Source: Bacteroidota bacterium (lineage in GTDB: Bacteria > Bacteroidota > Bacteroidia > JABEUT01). From it: DNA of 60,478 bases. The notes beneath the pieces are model-generated. The model was given only the letters and a program-made list of their open reading frames with translations, searched no databases and was not told the origin of the DNA. The translations under genes were made by a program, and so were the position numbers. Below are positions 25,461 through 35,212 of the stretch, piece by piece (positions within the stretch are counted from its first letter, which is position 1; each line of letters opens with the position of its first letter). The stretch is taken from positions 1 through 60,478 of the forward strand of contig JABDHI010000008.1 of assembly GCA_013285655.1 (NCBI GenBank). The letters run 5' to 3'.

Positions 25461-26384
25461 ATGAAATGTTTTTATTCGCTATTGCTTGGCATTATTATTT
25501 CGGGCTCATTGTATGCCCAAAGCAATATCAGCAAATTTATAATGGTTGATGGTAAAAAGAGGGAATACATTATCCACCTACCTGAAAATTATTCTACGTT
25601 AAAAATTTCACCTGTAATAATTGCCCTGCACGGGAGCGGAGGAAAGGATGAAGGAACCCAAAGGCTTTATAAGTTGGATATTCCTGCAGATAGATATGGG
25701 TACATAATACTATACCCGCAAGCGATCTACAAAAACTGGAACATACCTGGAATATCTGCTTATGGAGAAGTAGATAGCTCGGCTAATGATATTCATTTTA
25801 TATCTGCTTTAATAGACTCGACCGTTACATTTTATAAAGGAGATAGCACACGGGTCTTTGTGACCGGCTTATCAAGAGGCGGTAAATTTTCTCTTTACCT
25901 GGCTTATAAACTCAACCACAGAATTAGAGCTATTGCCCCCGTATGTGCAAGCATACCAAGAAACATGGAAGATGAATACAAATTTAACAAACCTATACCG
26001 TTATTGCTTATCAATGGCACTGCCGATCCTTTGGTTAATTACAATGGTGGTTACGGCAAACTGAACACAGGCCAACATATTGGCCCGGGCTTTGATATGC
26101 TACCAACGGAAGAACTTGTAGATAAACTTAAAATACTTAACAGGTGCGACACAACAGAAACCGTAACCAATATTCCTGACAAAGACCCTTCGGACGGATG
26201 TACCGCGGTGAAATATGTATATAAAAGCAAATTTGCACCGGTAGAGTTTATAAAGATCATTGGCGGTGGTCATACATGGGCCGGGAGCTTTCAGTATTTA
26301 CCAAAATTTTTAATTGGCAATACTTGCCAGGATTTTAGTGCTGCAGATGAAATAATTAACTTTTTTAATTCAGTACCCAAATGA
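25461..26384 (+). CDS. Exported alpha/beta-hydrolase esterase, PHB-depolymerase/feruloyl-esterase type
   Basis: A 307-residue protein with signal peptide MKCFYSLLLGIIISGSLYAQ. VIIALHGSGGKDEG is the oxyanion strand, FVTGLSRGGKFSLYLA the nucleophile elbow (Ser138 in GLSRGG), LLINGTADPLVNYNGG the Asp loop and IIGGGHTWAG the catalytic His, so the triad is complete. This layout matches LpqC/poly(3-hydroxybutyrate) depolymerase-like esterases, which also include feruloyl and acetyl-xylan esterases. The natural substrate is undetermined. The stop overlaps the next gene (ATGA). Confidence 0.85.
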   Translation: MKCFYSLLLGIIISGSLYAQSNISKFIMVDGKKREYIIHLPENYSTLKISPVIIALHGSGGKDEGTQRLYKLDIPADRYGYIILYPQAIYKNWNIPGISAYGEVDSSANDIHFISALIDSTVTFYKGDSTRVFVTGLSRGGKFSLYLAYKLNHRIRAIAPVCASIPRNMEDEYKFNKPIPLLLINGTADPLVNYNGGYGKLNTGQHIGPGFDMLPTEELVDKLKILNRCDTTETVTNIPDKDPSDGCTAVKYVYKSKFAPVEFIKIIGGGHTWAGSFQYLPKFLIGNTCQDFSAADEIINFFNSVPK

Positions 26385-27070
26385 AAATTGTAGGCATAAT
26401 AGGTGGCATTAGTTGGGTATCGACAATTGATTATTACCGCGCCATAAACCAGGGCATAAATGAAAGACTTGGAGAAAACAACTTTGCCGAGTGCATGATC
26501 TACTCATTCAATTACCAGGATATCATTAACAACAATAATTCCGGTAATATTGAAAAAACCTACGAAATGCTTTTAGGCGGTGCTAAACACCTAAAAAATA
26601 GCGGAGCATCGGTAATTCTGCTTGCAGCCAACACGATGAATATGTTTGCCGAACGTATGGAAGCCGAGATTAATTTACCAGTTATACATATTGCTATAGT
26701 TACAGCCAACGCTATAAAAGAAAAAGGTCTAAAAAAGATCGGCTTACTGGGAACAAAGTTTACGATGGAGATGGATTTTTTCAAGGATAAACTAAAAGCC
26801 CTGGGAATTGAAACCATTATACCGGATGATGCCGACAGAGAATTTATACACCTTACCATTTTTGAAGAATTAGGTAAAGGCATATTAAAAGAAGAAACAA
26901 AGGCCAGGTATATTGATATTATTGACAAGCTTCACAAAAAAGGAGCTGAGGGGGCTATATTGGGATGCACCGAAATACCATTATTAATAAAAGATACCGA
27001 TTATCATCTTCCGCTTTTTAACACTACCCTGATACATTGTAAAGCCGCCGTCAATTTTGCTTTAAGTTGA
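26381..27070 (+). CDS. Aspartate/glutamate racemase-family protein lacking the first catalytic Cys
   Basis: Length 229 aa, typical of the family. It opens MKIVGIIGGISWVSTIDYY. The second catalytic motif AILGCTEIPLL is intact (Cys196). The first motif, normally CNTMH, reads AANTMN here: Ala83 replaces the cysteine and Asn87 the following histidine. Members with a replaced first Cys are known and usually act on one enantiomer or as isomerases, so a two-base racemase mechanism is unlikely. It overlaps the esterase gene by four bases, suggesting linked use, perhaps in catabolism of an amino-acid ester; that is speculation. Confidence 0.85.
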   Translation: MKIVGIIGGISWVSTIDYYRAINQGINERLGENNFAECMIYSFNYQDIINNNNSGNIEKTYEMLLGGAKHLKNSGASVILLAANTMNMFAERMEAEINLPVIHIAIVTANAIKEKGLKKIGLLGTKFTMEMDFFKDKLKALGIETIIPDDADREFIHLTIFEELGKGILKEETKARYIDIIDKLHKKGAEGAILGCTEIPLLIKDTDYHLPLFNTTLIHCKAAVNFALS

Positions 27071-27099
27071 TCATACTTTTATTTGCATTGATAGAATTT

Positions 27100-27107
27100 T
27101 ATATTTG
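27100..27107 (+). promoter_or_regulatory. -7 element for the 27132 barrel gene
   Basis: TATATTTG, 24 bases before the ATG at 27132. A TTTG is present upstream but only 14 bases away, too close for a standard -33. Confidence 0.42.
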
Positions 27108-27131
27108 CACCCTAACGAAACAATTTTCATT

Positions 27132-27731
27132 ATGAAAAAGCTCAGAAAAATATCTTTAGTATTAGCATCTTTATTTGTCACAACCTTAGTTTCGGCGCAG
27201 GCTTTCGACGATGGCAAAAATATAGTTTCGTTAGGCTTTGGCTTCCCGCCAACATCTAAAATAACCCAGACACTTAGCCAATACCAGGGCGACCAGAACT
27301 ACAATTATAAAAACTACGGTACGGGTATTATTAAGTTCGAGCATGGAATGCTTAAGTATTTCGGAATTGGCCTTAGTGCAGAATATTCGGGTGCCTATAT
27401 AACTTATGTCGACCCTAATATCCCCGACAATACTATTACCGTTAACAGTAAAGTAATGGGGTTCTACGGGCGGCTTAACGGCCACTTTCCTATAGGAGAC
27501 CATTTTGACATTTTTGCCGGTGTTGGTCTTGGTTATTTATATACTGTTAATAGCGGAAATGAAACCAGCCCTGCCGCTAATAACACCACTAACTTCAGGC
27601 AAACAGCTTTGCAATTTGATACCCAGTTTACTTTTGGAATGCGCTATATGATAAAGGACCACTTTGGCCTTTTTGGCGAAGTGGGCTCTGCTACCACCAC
27701 GGTACAAATGGGTATTACTATTGGGTTTTAA
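27132..27731 (+). CDS. Small outer-membrane beta-barrel protein
   Basis: The frame opens at 27105, but the ATG at 27132 begins the signal peptide MKKLRKISLVLASLFVTTLVSAQ and follows the promoter element, so that start is preferred (199 aa). The mature protein has barrel-like strands (FGIGLSAEYSGAYITYV, FDIFAGVGLGYLYTV, FTFGMRYMIKDHFGLFGEVG) and a last strand VQMGITIGF ending in Phe, as outer-membrane proteins often do. No specific family function is known. It is similar in style to the protein at 2873. Confidence 0.75.
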   Translation: MKKLRKISLVLASLFVTTLVSAQAFDDGKNIVSLGFGFPPTSKITQTLSQYQGDQNYNYKNYGTGIIKFEHGMLKYFGIGLSAEYSGAYITYVDPNIPDNTITVNSKVMGFYGRLNGHFPIGDHFDIFAGVGLGYLYTVNSGNETSPAANNTTNFRQTALQFDTQFTFGMRYMIKDHFGLFGEVGSATTTVQMGITIGF

Positions 27732-27746
27732 AAAGAATTGTTATAC

Positions 27747-27767
27747 GCCATTTCTAGTTTAAATGGC
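27747..27767 (+). terminator. Weak stem-loop after the barrel gene
   Basis: GCCATTT, a 7-base loop, AAATGGC gives a 7-bp stem 15 bases after the stop, without a clear U-run. Confidence 0.3.
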
Positions 27768-27895
27768 TTGGTGTAAATAATATTTGTAACCTTTCCTTTC
27801 AAGCTTTCGTATACCCCTCGGGGACCGTATAAAACGGGCATAAGAGGTTTATTATTAATTATCAACAGCTTATTTAATTTTTTGATGAAAAAGGT

Positions 27896-27903
27896 TACAT
27901 TTG
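27896..27903 (+). promoter_or_regulatory. Promoter element of the giant adhesin operon
   Basis: TACATTTG matches TAnnTTTG and lies 43 bases before the ATG at 27947, leaving a leader of about 35-40 nt. No good -33 is visible. Confidence 0.45.
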
Positions 27904-27933
27904 TATGGAGCGATGGTAAGGGCATTTTAATAC

Positions 27934-27938
27934 AGGAG
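27934..27938 (+). promoter_or_regulatory. Shine-Dalgarno-like AGGAG before the adhesin start
   Basis: AGGAG lies 8 bases before the ATG at 27947. Good Shine-Dalgarno sequences are rare in Bacteroidota and in this window, so this one stands out and supports the start. Confidence 0.4.
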
Positions 27939-27946
27939 TTCCATAG

Positions 27947-30900
27947 ATGAAGAAACATATATACCTACTTATACTACTGTCTGTTTTTTTTGCCCCAAAA
28001 AGCAATGCCCAATGTAACACATGGGTACCTTTAGGGGTTGATGATACTATCCAGGCCTCGTTTGGCAAAGCCAGTTATATGAACGTTTGTTCTGCATCAA
28101 TTGCAGGGTTCCCCCTCCCTTATCGTTATGCTATTTATTCTGATAGCATGGTGGGCGGTAAGGCCTCTGTTGTTTATCCTGTTTTTGCCGGAACAAGTAA
28201 ATGGGCCTATTTTGGTACCCAGGGGTTCACAGCTGGGCGGGCCATATGGACCTGCATAGAAGTTGGAAGCAATTCACCATACATGGCCTATGAGGATATG
28301 AGTGCTGCCGGGGCCGGTAAGGCCAGCGCTATGTGGTGGACAGGTACAATTTGGAAACAGTTAGGAAAAGTTGGATTTAGCGCCGGTGTAGCATCTTATG
28401 TTTCTATGGCCGTATCGCGCATTAATCCAACCTTCGACACTGTTTTTGTGGCTTATCGCGATGCTGCAGCTAAAAACAAGCTTTCGGTAATGAAATATAC
28501 GGGAAGCAAATGGGTATATGTTGGTCCACAGGGTTTTTCGACTGGTGCTGCATCATACATATCGCTAAAGGTTGATAGTAGCGGTGTGCTTTATGTGGCT
28601 TATAGCGATTCTGCAAATGGATATAAAGCAACTGCTTATGAATATAAAAATACAGGCCCCTGGACAGCACTCGGCCCTGATACCGGTTTTTCTGCAAAAA
28701 AGGCTTCTTATATTTCACTCAATGTTTTAAACCCCGGCAATGTTTATGTTGCCTATCGCGATTCGGCTTCATCAAATAAAGGCCTGGCAATGGAATATAA
28801 AGGAGGCAAATGGTCTGGCTACGGTTCAGCTACCGGCATATTTTCCAAGGGTCCTGCTTCTTACATATCCCTTTCCACATTTAGCCCCAATCATACTTTC
28901 GTTGGATATAATGATGATTCACTAGGTTTTGCCAATGTTATGTTTGATACAAACGCATCTAAAGGTTGGTATCAATGGGGTAATGCAAATTTTTCTGCCG
29001 GTAAAACTTCTTTCGACTGTATGTCTTTTATCAATACTTCCTCCCCTATACCTTTTTTAGTTTATCGCGATGCCCGTGTTTCGGGTAAAGCAACGGCGAT
29101 GGTAAGTGGTACGTCTCCTACAACAAATTGGGGTTATGCGTTCCCACCTGAAGGCATATCAAGTAATTATGCTTACACACCAACCATAGCTGTAGACAAA
29201 ACGACAAGGGAACCAGTGGTTGCCTTTGTAAACCAGGACACACTAAACCATGAACGCGTTCGATCGATGAGCTTTAATGGCAGCGCATGGAACTATATAG
29301 GAGGTAATATCTCTACCGGGCGTGCAAAATGCCCAAAAATGTTGGTTAATAGTGATACTGACTATGTTGCTTATATAGACGTAGCTGCTGGCGGCTACCC
29401 AACCTTAAAAAAATTCAATGGTACTACCTGGGTAGGTGTAGGTAGTGCCACCGGGCAAGTTGCCGCTTCAAAAGCTAATTATGTTTCATTGGCATTTGAT
29501 AATAACAATATACCCTATGTAGCTTATGATGATGGAAGCAATTCGGGTAAACTTACTGTTGCGAACTTAAAGGCCGGGGTATGGACCTCTTTAGGAACTA
29601 ATCTTTCAACGGGTGCTGCGACTTATATTTCAATGGCAATTTATAACACCACCGTTTATGCTGCCTTTTCTGATGCCGGACAAAGCAATAAAGTGGAAGT
29701 GGAAGAATATAACGGCTCGTGGAATGCAATTGCAGGGCCGTCATCAAGTAGTACCGATTATAATTCAGTTGTGGTTGATGGTTCAGGAACCCTTTACCTG
29801 GCTTATCATGATATAGGGCTTACTACGGCAATGGCCTATAAATTGGTTTCAGGAACCTGGAATACTATTTGCCCACCAGGAGGACTGAGCTCGGGTACAG
29901 CAATAGGAGAGAGTATTGTTGTGGATAGTTTATCGACTCCAGATATTTTTGTTTCATATCTAGATGGGACAGTAAACAATAAAGTAACGGTTATGGAACA
30001 ACCCGGCTCAAGCACAACTTGGTCAGTAGTAGGTACTGCAGGCATTTCAAAGGGAGCCGGGGTACAAACCACACAATTGGCCATATTGGGTACTACTCCA
30101 TTTGTTACTTACCAGGATAGGGGAACGATTATTAAGAAATTCTCGGTTGTACCAAATAAAATGTCAGTAACCCCTGCCCTATCTGTTGTATGTCTTTCAA
30201 ATAATACTGTAAAACTAACTGCTACCGGTGGCACAACATACACATGGAGCCCCGGTGGAGTAACAGGGGCGTCGGCAACCTTTACACCAAGCGCTACTAC
30301 TACATATACGGTAAAATCAACTATTGGTGGCTGCGCTGCTACTGCCACGGCATTGATTGATGTAAGCGCAACCGGTGATGATATTTTTACAGTTGCAGGT
30401 AGCGGAAATGCAGCTTACAATGGCGATGGTGGCTCAGCATTAGCTGCATCTATGCATTGGACTACGGGTGTAACATTCGATTCTACTTACCAGAATATGT
30501 ACATAGCTGATCAGCAAAATGCAGTTATACGGAAAGTAAACCTTAATACAAATATTATTACTACCATAGCGGGCAATGCCTCTATTGGCGGCGCTTATAC
30601 AGGCGATGGCAACCCAGCCACCGCTGCTTTACTAAATTGGCCAAGTAGCTTGGTCATATACCATAATAACCTCTATATAGCTGATCAGTTAAACAATGTC
30701 ATCCGCAAGGTAAACTTGAGTACGAACATAATTACAACAGCAGTAGGTAATGGATACAATGCCGGAACAGGTGGAGGGGGGTTTTCGGGTGATGGTGGAC
30801 AAGCAAGCGCATCTGAACTTTTTAATCCGACTGGTTTAGCATTTGACAAATCGGGCAATATGTACATTGCTGACGCTAACAATAATAGAATAAGAAAAGT

Positions 30901-33900
30901 AACCCCAGCTGGTATTATAAGTACTTATGCCGGCAATGGTATTGCGGGTTATGCGGGTGATGGCTTGACACTGAACCCCACAGCAATTGAACTAAACGAC
31001 CCAACCGGTGTTGCAATTGATGCTAATAACGATGTAATTGTTGCCGATAAAAATAATAACAGAATACGTAAAATACCTCAGCCTCTCTTATTTATTACAA
31101 CACCTACTACCATTGCAGGAACAGGTGCAGCAGCATATGGAGGTGATGGTGGACAAGCTACAGCAGCAAAATTACATTATCCAATTGGGGTAGCTATTGA
31201 TACGGCAGGTAATATATATATTGCTGATGAGTATAATAATAGAATTCGGGAAATAAATATTTCCAATAATATCATTAATACCATTGCAGGCAATGGAACA
31301 GCAGCTGCATCTACTACCGCGCCTGATGGCGATGGAGGTCCGGCAGTATCTGCTCAGTTAAATTATCCATGGGGTGTAGCCTTCGACAGAAAAGGTAACA
31401 TATACATACCTGATAATTTTAACAATCGTATACGCGAGATAAAAATATGCAGCGTACCGGCCACAACTATAAAGGCTACTGTTAATCCCATCTGCGAAGG
31501 TTCCTCAACAAAAATAACAGTAACAGGTGGTAACTACTATTCATGGGCACCGTCAACAGGGTTAAGCTCTGTATCCAAAGCAACCGTTACGGCAACTCCA
31601 ACTGCAACCACTGTTTATTCAGTAACCATTAATGGTTCGGTAACCGATACAATTACCATTCATGTATTATCAAGCCCTACGGTTACTATCTCTCCGCTGG
31701 CCACACATGCTTGCTCGGGTACAAATGATACTATCCGTTACAGCACTAACACATCAAATTACACCTGGACTGCGACCGGTGCAACAATAAGTACAACAAC
31801 ATCAACCTACATTGTAGCTAATATACCTTCCACCACAGCCTCCTTTACTATAGTTGCTTCTAATGGTACCTGTTCTACCAAGGACTCAGTATCAGTTACA
31901 GTAGGTACACCTACAGTTAATGTTACGGCCACACAATCAAGTGTATGTCGTGGTAGTATTGACACGTTAATAGCATCAGGTGCCTCAGGTTATTTATGGT
32001 CTCCCAGCTCAGGTTTAAATACAGCTTCAGGTGATACGGTTATAGCCACACCAACTACAACCGCCAGCACAATAACATACACTGTAACAGGTTTAGCTTC
32101 GGGTGGATGTAACGCAACGGGTACTTACACACTTACAGTTAATTTTAAACCAACTTTAAATACTACTGCATCTACCCCGACTATTTGTTATGGTAATTCA
32201 ACTACACTTATTGAAAACACCAGCGTTGCCACTTATAATTGGAGCACCGGAGCAACTACACAAAGCATTTCAGTAGCGCCTTCAGCAACAACAACCTACA
32301 CGGTTATTGGTTCCACATCTTTAGGATGTTCAGACACAAATGCGGTAACGGTAACTGTTACCAACGGCGTGCCAACAACCTTGGTAGATACGAATGTTAC
32401 TTGTTATGGTCTTTGCAATGGTAGGATAACTGCGGTTGTAACGGGTACTGATACATATACGTATTCATGGAACAATGGGGCAACCACTACCAATGCCACT
32501 TTAAACAAACTCTGCCCGGGCGTAGATTCGGTTTTGGTAACCGACCAGGTTAGCGGTTGCATTGGTAAAGCAACAACAACCATTACCCAACCTAATCCAT
32601 TAAGAGATACTATAAGCTCACTTATTAAACCTACCTGTAATGGTACCTGCGACGGATCTGCCAGAGATTCTGTAATTGGTGGTACAGCACCGTTTACGTA
32701 TACATGGACAACATCACCTGCCCAATCAAACCAAACAGCTACCAATCTTTGCGCGGGGACATATACAGTAACCATTACCGATAGTAATAATTGCACGGCA
32801 TCGACCAACTTTACACTTACTCAGCCTGCTGCTATAAATTTATCAGCAACCGCGACAGCAGCTACATGTTATGGTAGCAGCACGGGTACGGCAACAGCTA
32901 AGGTAACCGGTGGCAGCGGTAGCTTTACTTATACATGGAGCACTACCCCAACACAAACCACATCAACTGCTACCGGACTCGCCGCAGGATCGTATACTGT
33001 AACCATTACTGATGCAAACGGATGTACTGCACCGGCACCGGCAACCGTAACGGTTACCCAAGCAGCTCAAATTACTGATTCAATCAGTGGCGTTACCGGA
33101 GAAAAATGTAACGGCGGCAAAGCAGGCGCAGCCACCATGTATGTATACGGCGGCCTGCCTTCATACAGTTATTTATGGAGCGATGGAGAAAAGAATTCGA
33201 ACGCTACTGCCTTACCCGGTGGAAATGTGACCTGCACAGTTACCGATAAAAACGGTTGCAGCGTAACCGATACGCTTAATATACCGCAACCTGCACCAAT
33301 TAATATTACACAAGACGATACTACAATATGTCCGGGTTCTGCCGCAACATTAACAGCTTCAGCTTCGGGCGGCGCGTCACCGTATACTTATTTGTGGAGC
33401 AACTTTGTATCTGGCCAAACCAATAGAGTAACACCAACCGCAAGCACTAATTATACAGTTACTGTAACCGATAATACAGGATGTAAAAACACCGTGGTAG
33501 ATACTGTAAAAGTATCTCCGGCATTGATACAAGGTAATATTACGGCAGCATCTTCATCATCGTGCGTTGGCGCTTCGGTTACTCTTACAGATGCAGTAAC
33601 CGGGGGATCAGGAACAATTACCTACACATGGCAACCGGGAGGCCAAACGGGTAACAGCATTAGCGTAACGCCTTCAGCAGGAGTTACCGTTTATACAGTT
33701 ACAGTTACTGATGGTTGTGCAACAACTGTACTAATAGACAGTGTTAACGTAACAATGTATAACCCTGTGTTTACAGCATGTTGTGATTCTACTATAATTT
33801 CGGGGCAGAGCGTGAATTTAATTGCTACTCCTTCAGCCGGAATAAACTTTGTATGGACCCCTTCAACCGGCTTAACTTGTACAACCTGCCCTAACCCGGT

Positions 33901-34264
33901 TGCTACCCCAACGGCTAACATTACATATACCGTAGTGGGTACTTCTAGCGGTTGTACCACTATAGATTCTGTAACCATAAAAATAAGCAACGGCACACTG
34001 GTTTTCTATTCCGGCATTACACCTAATGGCGATGGCAACAACGACACATGGATAATTGACAACATTGAATTATACCCTGATAATTCAGTATCGATATTCA
34101 ACCGTTGGGGTATAGAAGTATGGAGCGGCAACAGGTATGATAATTCAACGGTAGTTTGGAAAGGGCAGAATAGCACTGGCCAACCCCTACCCGATGCCAC
34201 TTATTTTTATGTAGCTAAAGTAAACGGAACAACTTATAAAGGCTGGGTACAATTAACAAGATAG
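27947..34264 (+). CDS. Giant T9SS type B surface protein: propeller repeats, NHL, Ig-like and SprB repeats
   Basis: A 2105-residue exported protein. Signal peptide MKKHIYLLILLSVFFAPKSNAQ. Residues about 25-735 hold 14 repeats of roughly 50 aa, each with a VAYRD/VAYSD-like core and an SxGxASYISL-like strand. About 740-808 is an Ig/PKD-like domain (CLSNNTVKLTATGGTTYTWS). About 810-1170 holds six NHL repeats, each ending in a YIADxxNNRIRKV-like segment. About 1175-1480 holds Ig-like domains. About 1485-1785 holds four SprB repeats (TCYGLCNGRITA, YTYSWNNGA). About 1786-2020 holds more Ig-like domains. About 2022-2105 is the gliding-motility-type C-terminal signal (ITPNGDGNNDTW, SIFNRWGIEVWSG). 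It is predicted to be exported by T9SS and held on the cell surface as an adhesin, with PorP/SprF encoded 1 base downstream. Ligand unknown. Confidence 0.95.
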   Translation: MKKHIYLLILLSVFFAPKSNAQCNTWVPLGVDDTIQASFGKASYMNVCSASIAGFPLPYRYAIYSDSMVGGKASVVYPVFAGTSKWAYFGTQGFTAGRAIWTCIEVGSNSPYMAYEDMSAAGAGKASAMWWTGTIWKQLGKVGFSAGVASYVSMAVSRINPTFDTVFVAYRDAAAKNKLSVMKYTGSKWVYVGPQGFSTGAASYISLKVDSSGVLYVAYSDSANGYKATAYEYKNTGPWTALGPDTGFSAKKASYISLNVLNPGNVYVAYRDSASSNKGLAMEYKGGKWSGYGSATGIFSKGPASYISLSTFSPNHTFVGYNDDSLGFANVMFDTNASKGWYQWGNANFSAGKTSFDCMSFINTSSPIPFLVYRDARVSGKATAMVSGTSPTTNWGYAFPPEGISSNYAYTPTIAVDKTTREPVVAFVNQDTLNHERVRSMSFNGSAWNYIGGNISTGRAKCPKMLVNSDTDYVAYIDVAAGGYPTLKKFNGTTWVGVGSATGQVAASKANYVSLAFDNNNIPYVAYDDGSNSGKLTVANLKAGVWTSLGTNLSTGAATYISMAIYNTTVYAAFSDAGQSNKVEVEEYNGSWNAIAGPSSSSTDYNSVVVDGSGTLYLAYHDIGLTTAMAYKLVSGTWNTICPPGGLSSGTAIGESIVVDSLSTPDIFVSYLDGTVNNKVTVMEQPGSSTTWSVVGTAGISKGAGVQTTQLAILGTTPFVTYQDRGTIIKKFSVVPNKMSVTPALSVVCLSNNTVKLTATGGTTYTWSPGGVTGASATFTPSATTTYTVKSTIGGCAATATALIDVSATGDDIFTVAGSGNAAYNGDGGSALAASMHWTTGVTFDSTYQNMYIADQQNAVIRKVNLNTNIITTIAGNASIGGAYTGDGNPATAALLNWPSSLVIYHNNLYIADQLNNVIRKVNLSTNIITTAVGNGYNAGTGGGGFSGDGGQASASELFNPTGLAFDKSGNMYIADANNNRIRKVTPAGIISTYAGNGIAGYAGDGLTLNPTAIELNDPTGVAIDANNDVIVADKNNNRIRKIPQPLLFITTPTTIAGTGAAAYGGDGGQATAAKLHYPIGVAIDTAGNIYIADEYNNRIREINISNNIINTIAGNGTAAASTTAPDGDGGPAVSAQLNYPWGVAFDRKGNIYIPDNFNNRIREIKICSVPATTIKATVNPICEGSSTKITVTGGNYYSWAPSTGLSSVSKATVTATPTATTVYSVTINGSVTDTITIHVLSSPTVTISPLATHACSGTNDTIRYSTNTSNYTWTATGATISTTTSTYIVANIPSTTASFTIVASNGTCSTKDSVSVTVGTPTVNVTATQSSVCRGSIDTLIASGASGYLWSPSSGLNTASGDTVIATPTTTASTITYTVTGLASGGCNATGTYTLTVNFKPTLNTTASTPTICYGNSTTLIENTSVATYNWSTGATTQSISVAPSATTTYTVIGSTSLGCSDTNAVTVTVTNGVPTTLVDTNVTCYGLCNGRITAVVTGTDTYTYSWNNGATTTNATLNKLCPGVDSVLVTDQVSGCIGKATTTITQPNPLRDTISSLIKPTCNGTCDGSARDSVIGGTAPFTYTWTTSPAQSNQTATNLCAGTYTVTITDSNNCTASTNFTLTQPAAINLSATATAATCYGSSTGTATAKVTGGSGSFTYTWSTTPTQTTSTATGLAAGSYTVTITDANGCTAPAPATVTVTQAAQITDSISGVTGEKCNGGKAGAATMYVYGGLPSYSYLWSDGEKNSNATALPGGNVTCTVTDKNGCSVTDTLNIPQPAPINITQDDTTICPGSAATLTASASGGASPYTYLWSNFVSGQTNRVTPTASTNYTVTVTDNTGCKNTVVDTVKVSPALIQGNITAASSSSCVGASVTLTDAVTGGSGTITYTWQPGGQTGNSISVTPSAGVTVYTVTVTDGCATTVLIDSVNVTMYNPVFTACCDSTIISGQSVNLIATPSAGINFVWTPSTGLTCTTCPNPVATPTANITYTVVGTSSGCTTIDSVTIKISNGTLVFYSGITPNGDGNNDTWIIDNIELYPDNSVSIFNRWGIEVWSGNRYDNSTVVWKGQNSTGQPLPDATYFYVAKVNGTTYKGWVQLTR

Positions 34265-34265
34265 G

Positions 34266-35189
34266 ATGAAGGTATTTACCAGATATAGCATTATTCTATT
34301 GTTTGGCTTTTTGCCCTTTGTATCTCGCGCCCAGCAAGATCCTCAGTTCAGTCTTTATATGTTTGATAAAATGGCAATTGACCCTGCCGCAGCAGGAAGT
34401 AAAGACGCATTGGAGGTCAATCTAATCTCGCGCGACCAATGGCTTGATATACCGGGCGCACCAAAAACCAATGCAATAATGATCTCTGACCCTTCGCCCG
34501 AAAAGCATACCGGCTGGGGTATTGAGGTAATGAATGATAACATTGGCCCCACCACCAGCAATTCTATACAAGGAAATTATGCGTACAACATACCTATTGG
34601 CCCCGGCAAGCTTGCAATGGGCCTTGGTATTGGTATTTACGACTATGCATTTAACTGGTCGCAGATAGATTATAAGGATAAGAATGATGCCTTTGCTATG
34701 GCAAATTCAGGTAGCAGTATTACACCTACTGCTGAAGCAGGACTGTATTACCATACTTCTACCTGGTATGTTGGTGCAAGTGTAAATCACTTAATAGAAT
34801 CGCGCTTAACTAATGTAGATGTGGGTTATGGCTCAGCTACCTTTTCTCCTCACGAATATTTATTGGCAGGTAAAGCATTCCAATCGGCTTCGGGCATAGT
34901 ATGGAACCCTTCTATTATTATTCAGCTTGCACAAAATGCCCCGCCGGCCGAAAGCATTAACCTGAATGTATTGCTGGCTCAAAAAATATGGCTCGGCGTT
35001 TCTTATAAACCCGGATACGGTGGCGTTTTCCTGGCTTCATACAAAGCATCAAAAACAATACGGATAGGATATGCTTACGACCTTGGCTTAAATGCTGTGG
35101 GGGTAATTGGCGGCGGCACACACGAATTATCATTAACACTGGATTTTGGATCGAATAAAGCGACGCAGATATCTCCGCGCTTTTTTTAA
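34266..35189 (+). CDS. PorP/SprF-family type IX secretion outer-membrane protein
   Basis: The 307-residue protein has signal peptide MKVFTRYSIILLFGFLPFVSRAQ, followed by QDPQFSLYMFDKMAIDPAAAGS, the standard PorP/SprF opening. The rest is a beta barrel (YAYNIPIGPGKLAMGLGIGI, GLYYHTSTWYVGASVNHL, KTIRIGYAYDLGL). In Flavobacterium, SprF is needed for export of the adhesin SprB and is encoded next to it. The same order here makes this the dedicated partner of the 2105-residue protein. The gap to the adhesin stop is a single base. Confidence 0.95.
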   Translation: MKVFTRYSIILLFGFLPFVSRAQQDPQFSLYMFDKMAIDPAAAGSKDALEVNLISRDQWLDIPGAPKTNAIMISDPSPEKHTGWGIEVMNDNIGPTTSNSIQGNYAYNIPIGPGKLAMGLGIGIYDYAFNWSQIDYKDKNDAFAMANSGSSITPTAEAGLYYHTSTWYVGASVNHLIESRLTNVDVGYGSATFSPHEYLLAGKAFQSASGIVWNPSIIIQLAQNAPPAESINLNVLLAQKIWLGVSYKPGYGGVFLASYKASKTIRIGYAYDLGLNAVGVIGGGTHELSLTLDFGSNKATQISPRFF

Positions 35190-35212
35190 AGAGGAATGGC
35201 ATAAACGCATTT

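Noticed and set aside
27728-27958. 76-codon minus-strand frame in the gap before the giant adhesin
   Set aside because: No signal, family or start context; it runs through the adhesin promoter element and its start codon.
32404-33996. Minus-strand frames rich in Val within the adhesin gene
   Set aside because: They are complements of Thr/Thr-Val repeats in the plus-strand frame and carry no motifs.
28000-34000. Repeated blocks of DNA that could suggest a CRISPR array or tandem satellite
   Set aside because: The periodicity follows codons of a single 2105-codon frame and the units are diverged protein repeats, not identical DNA repeats with spacers.
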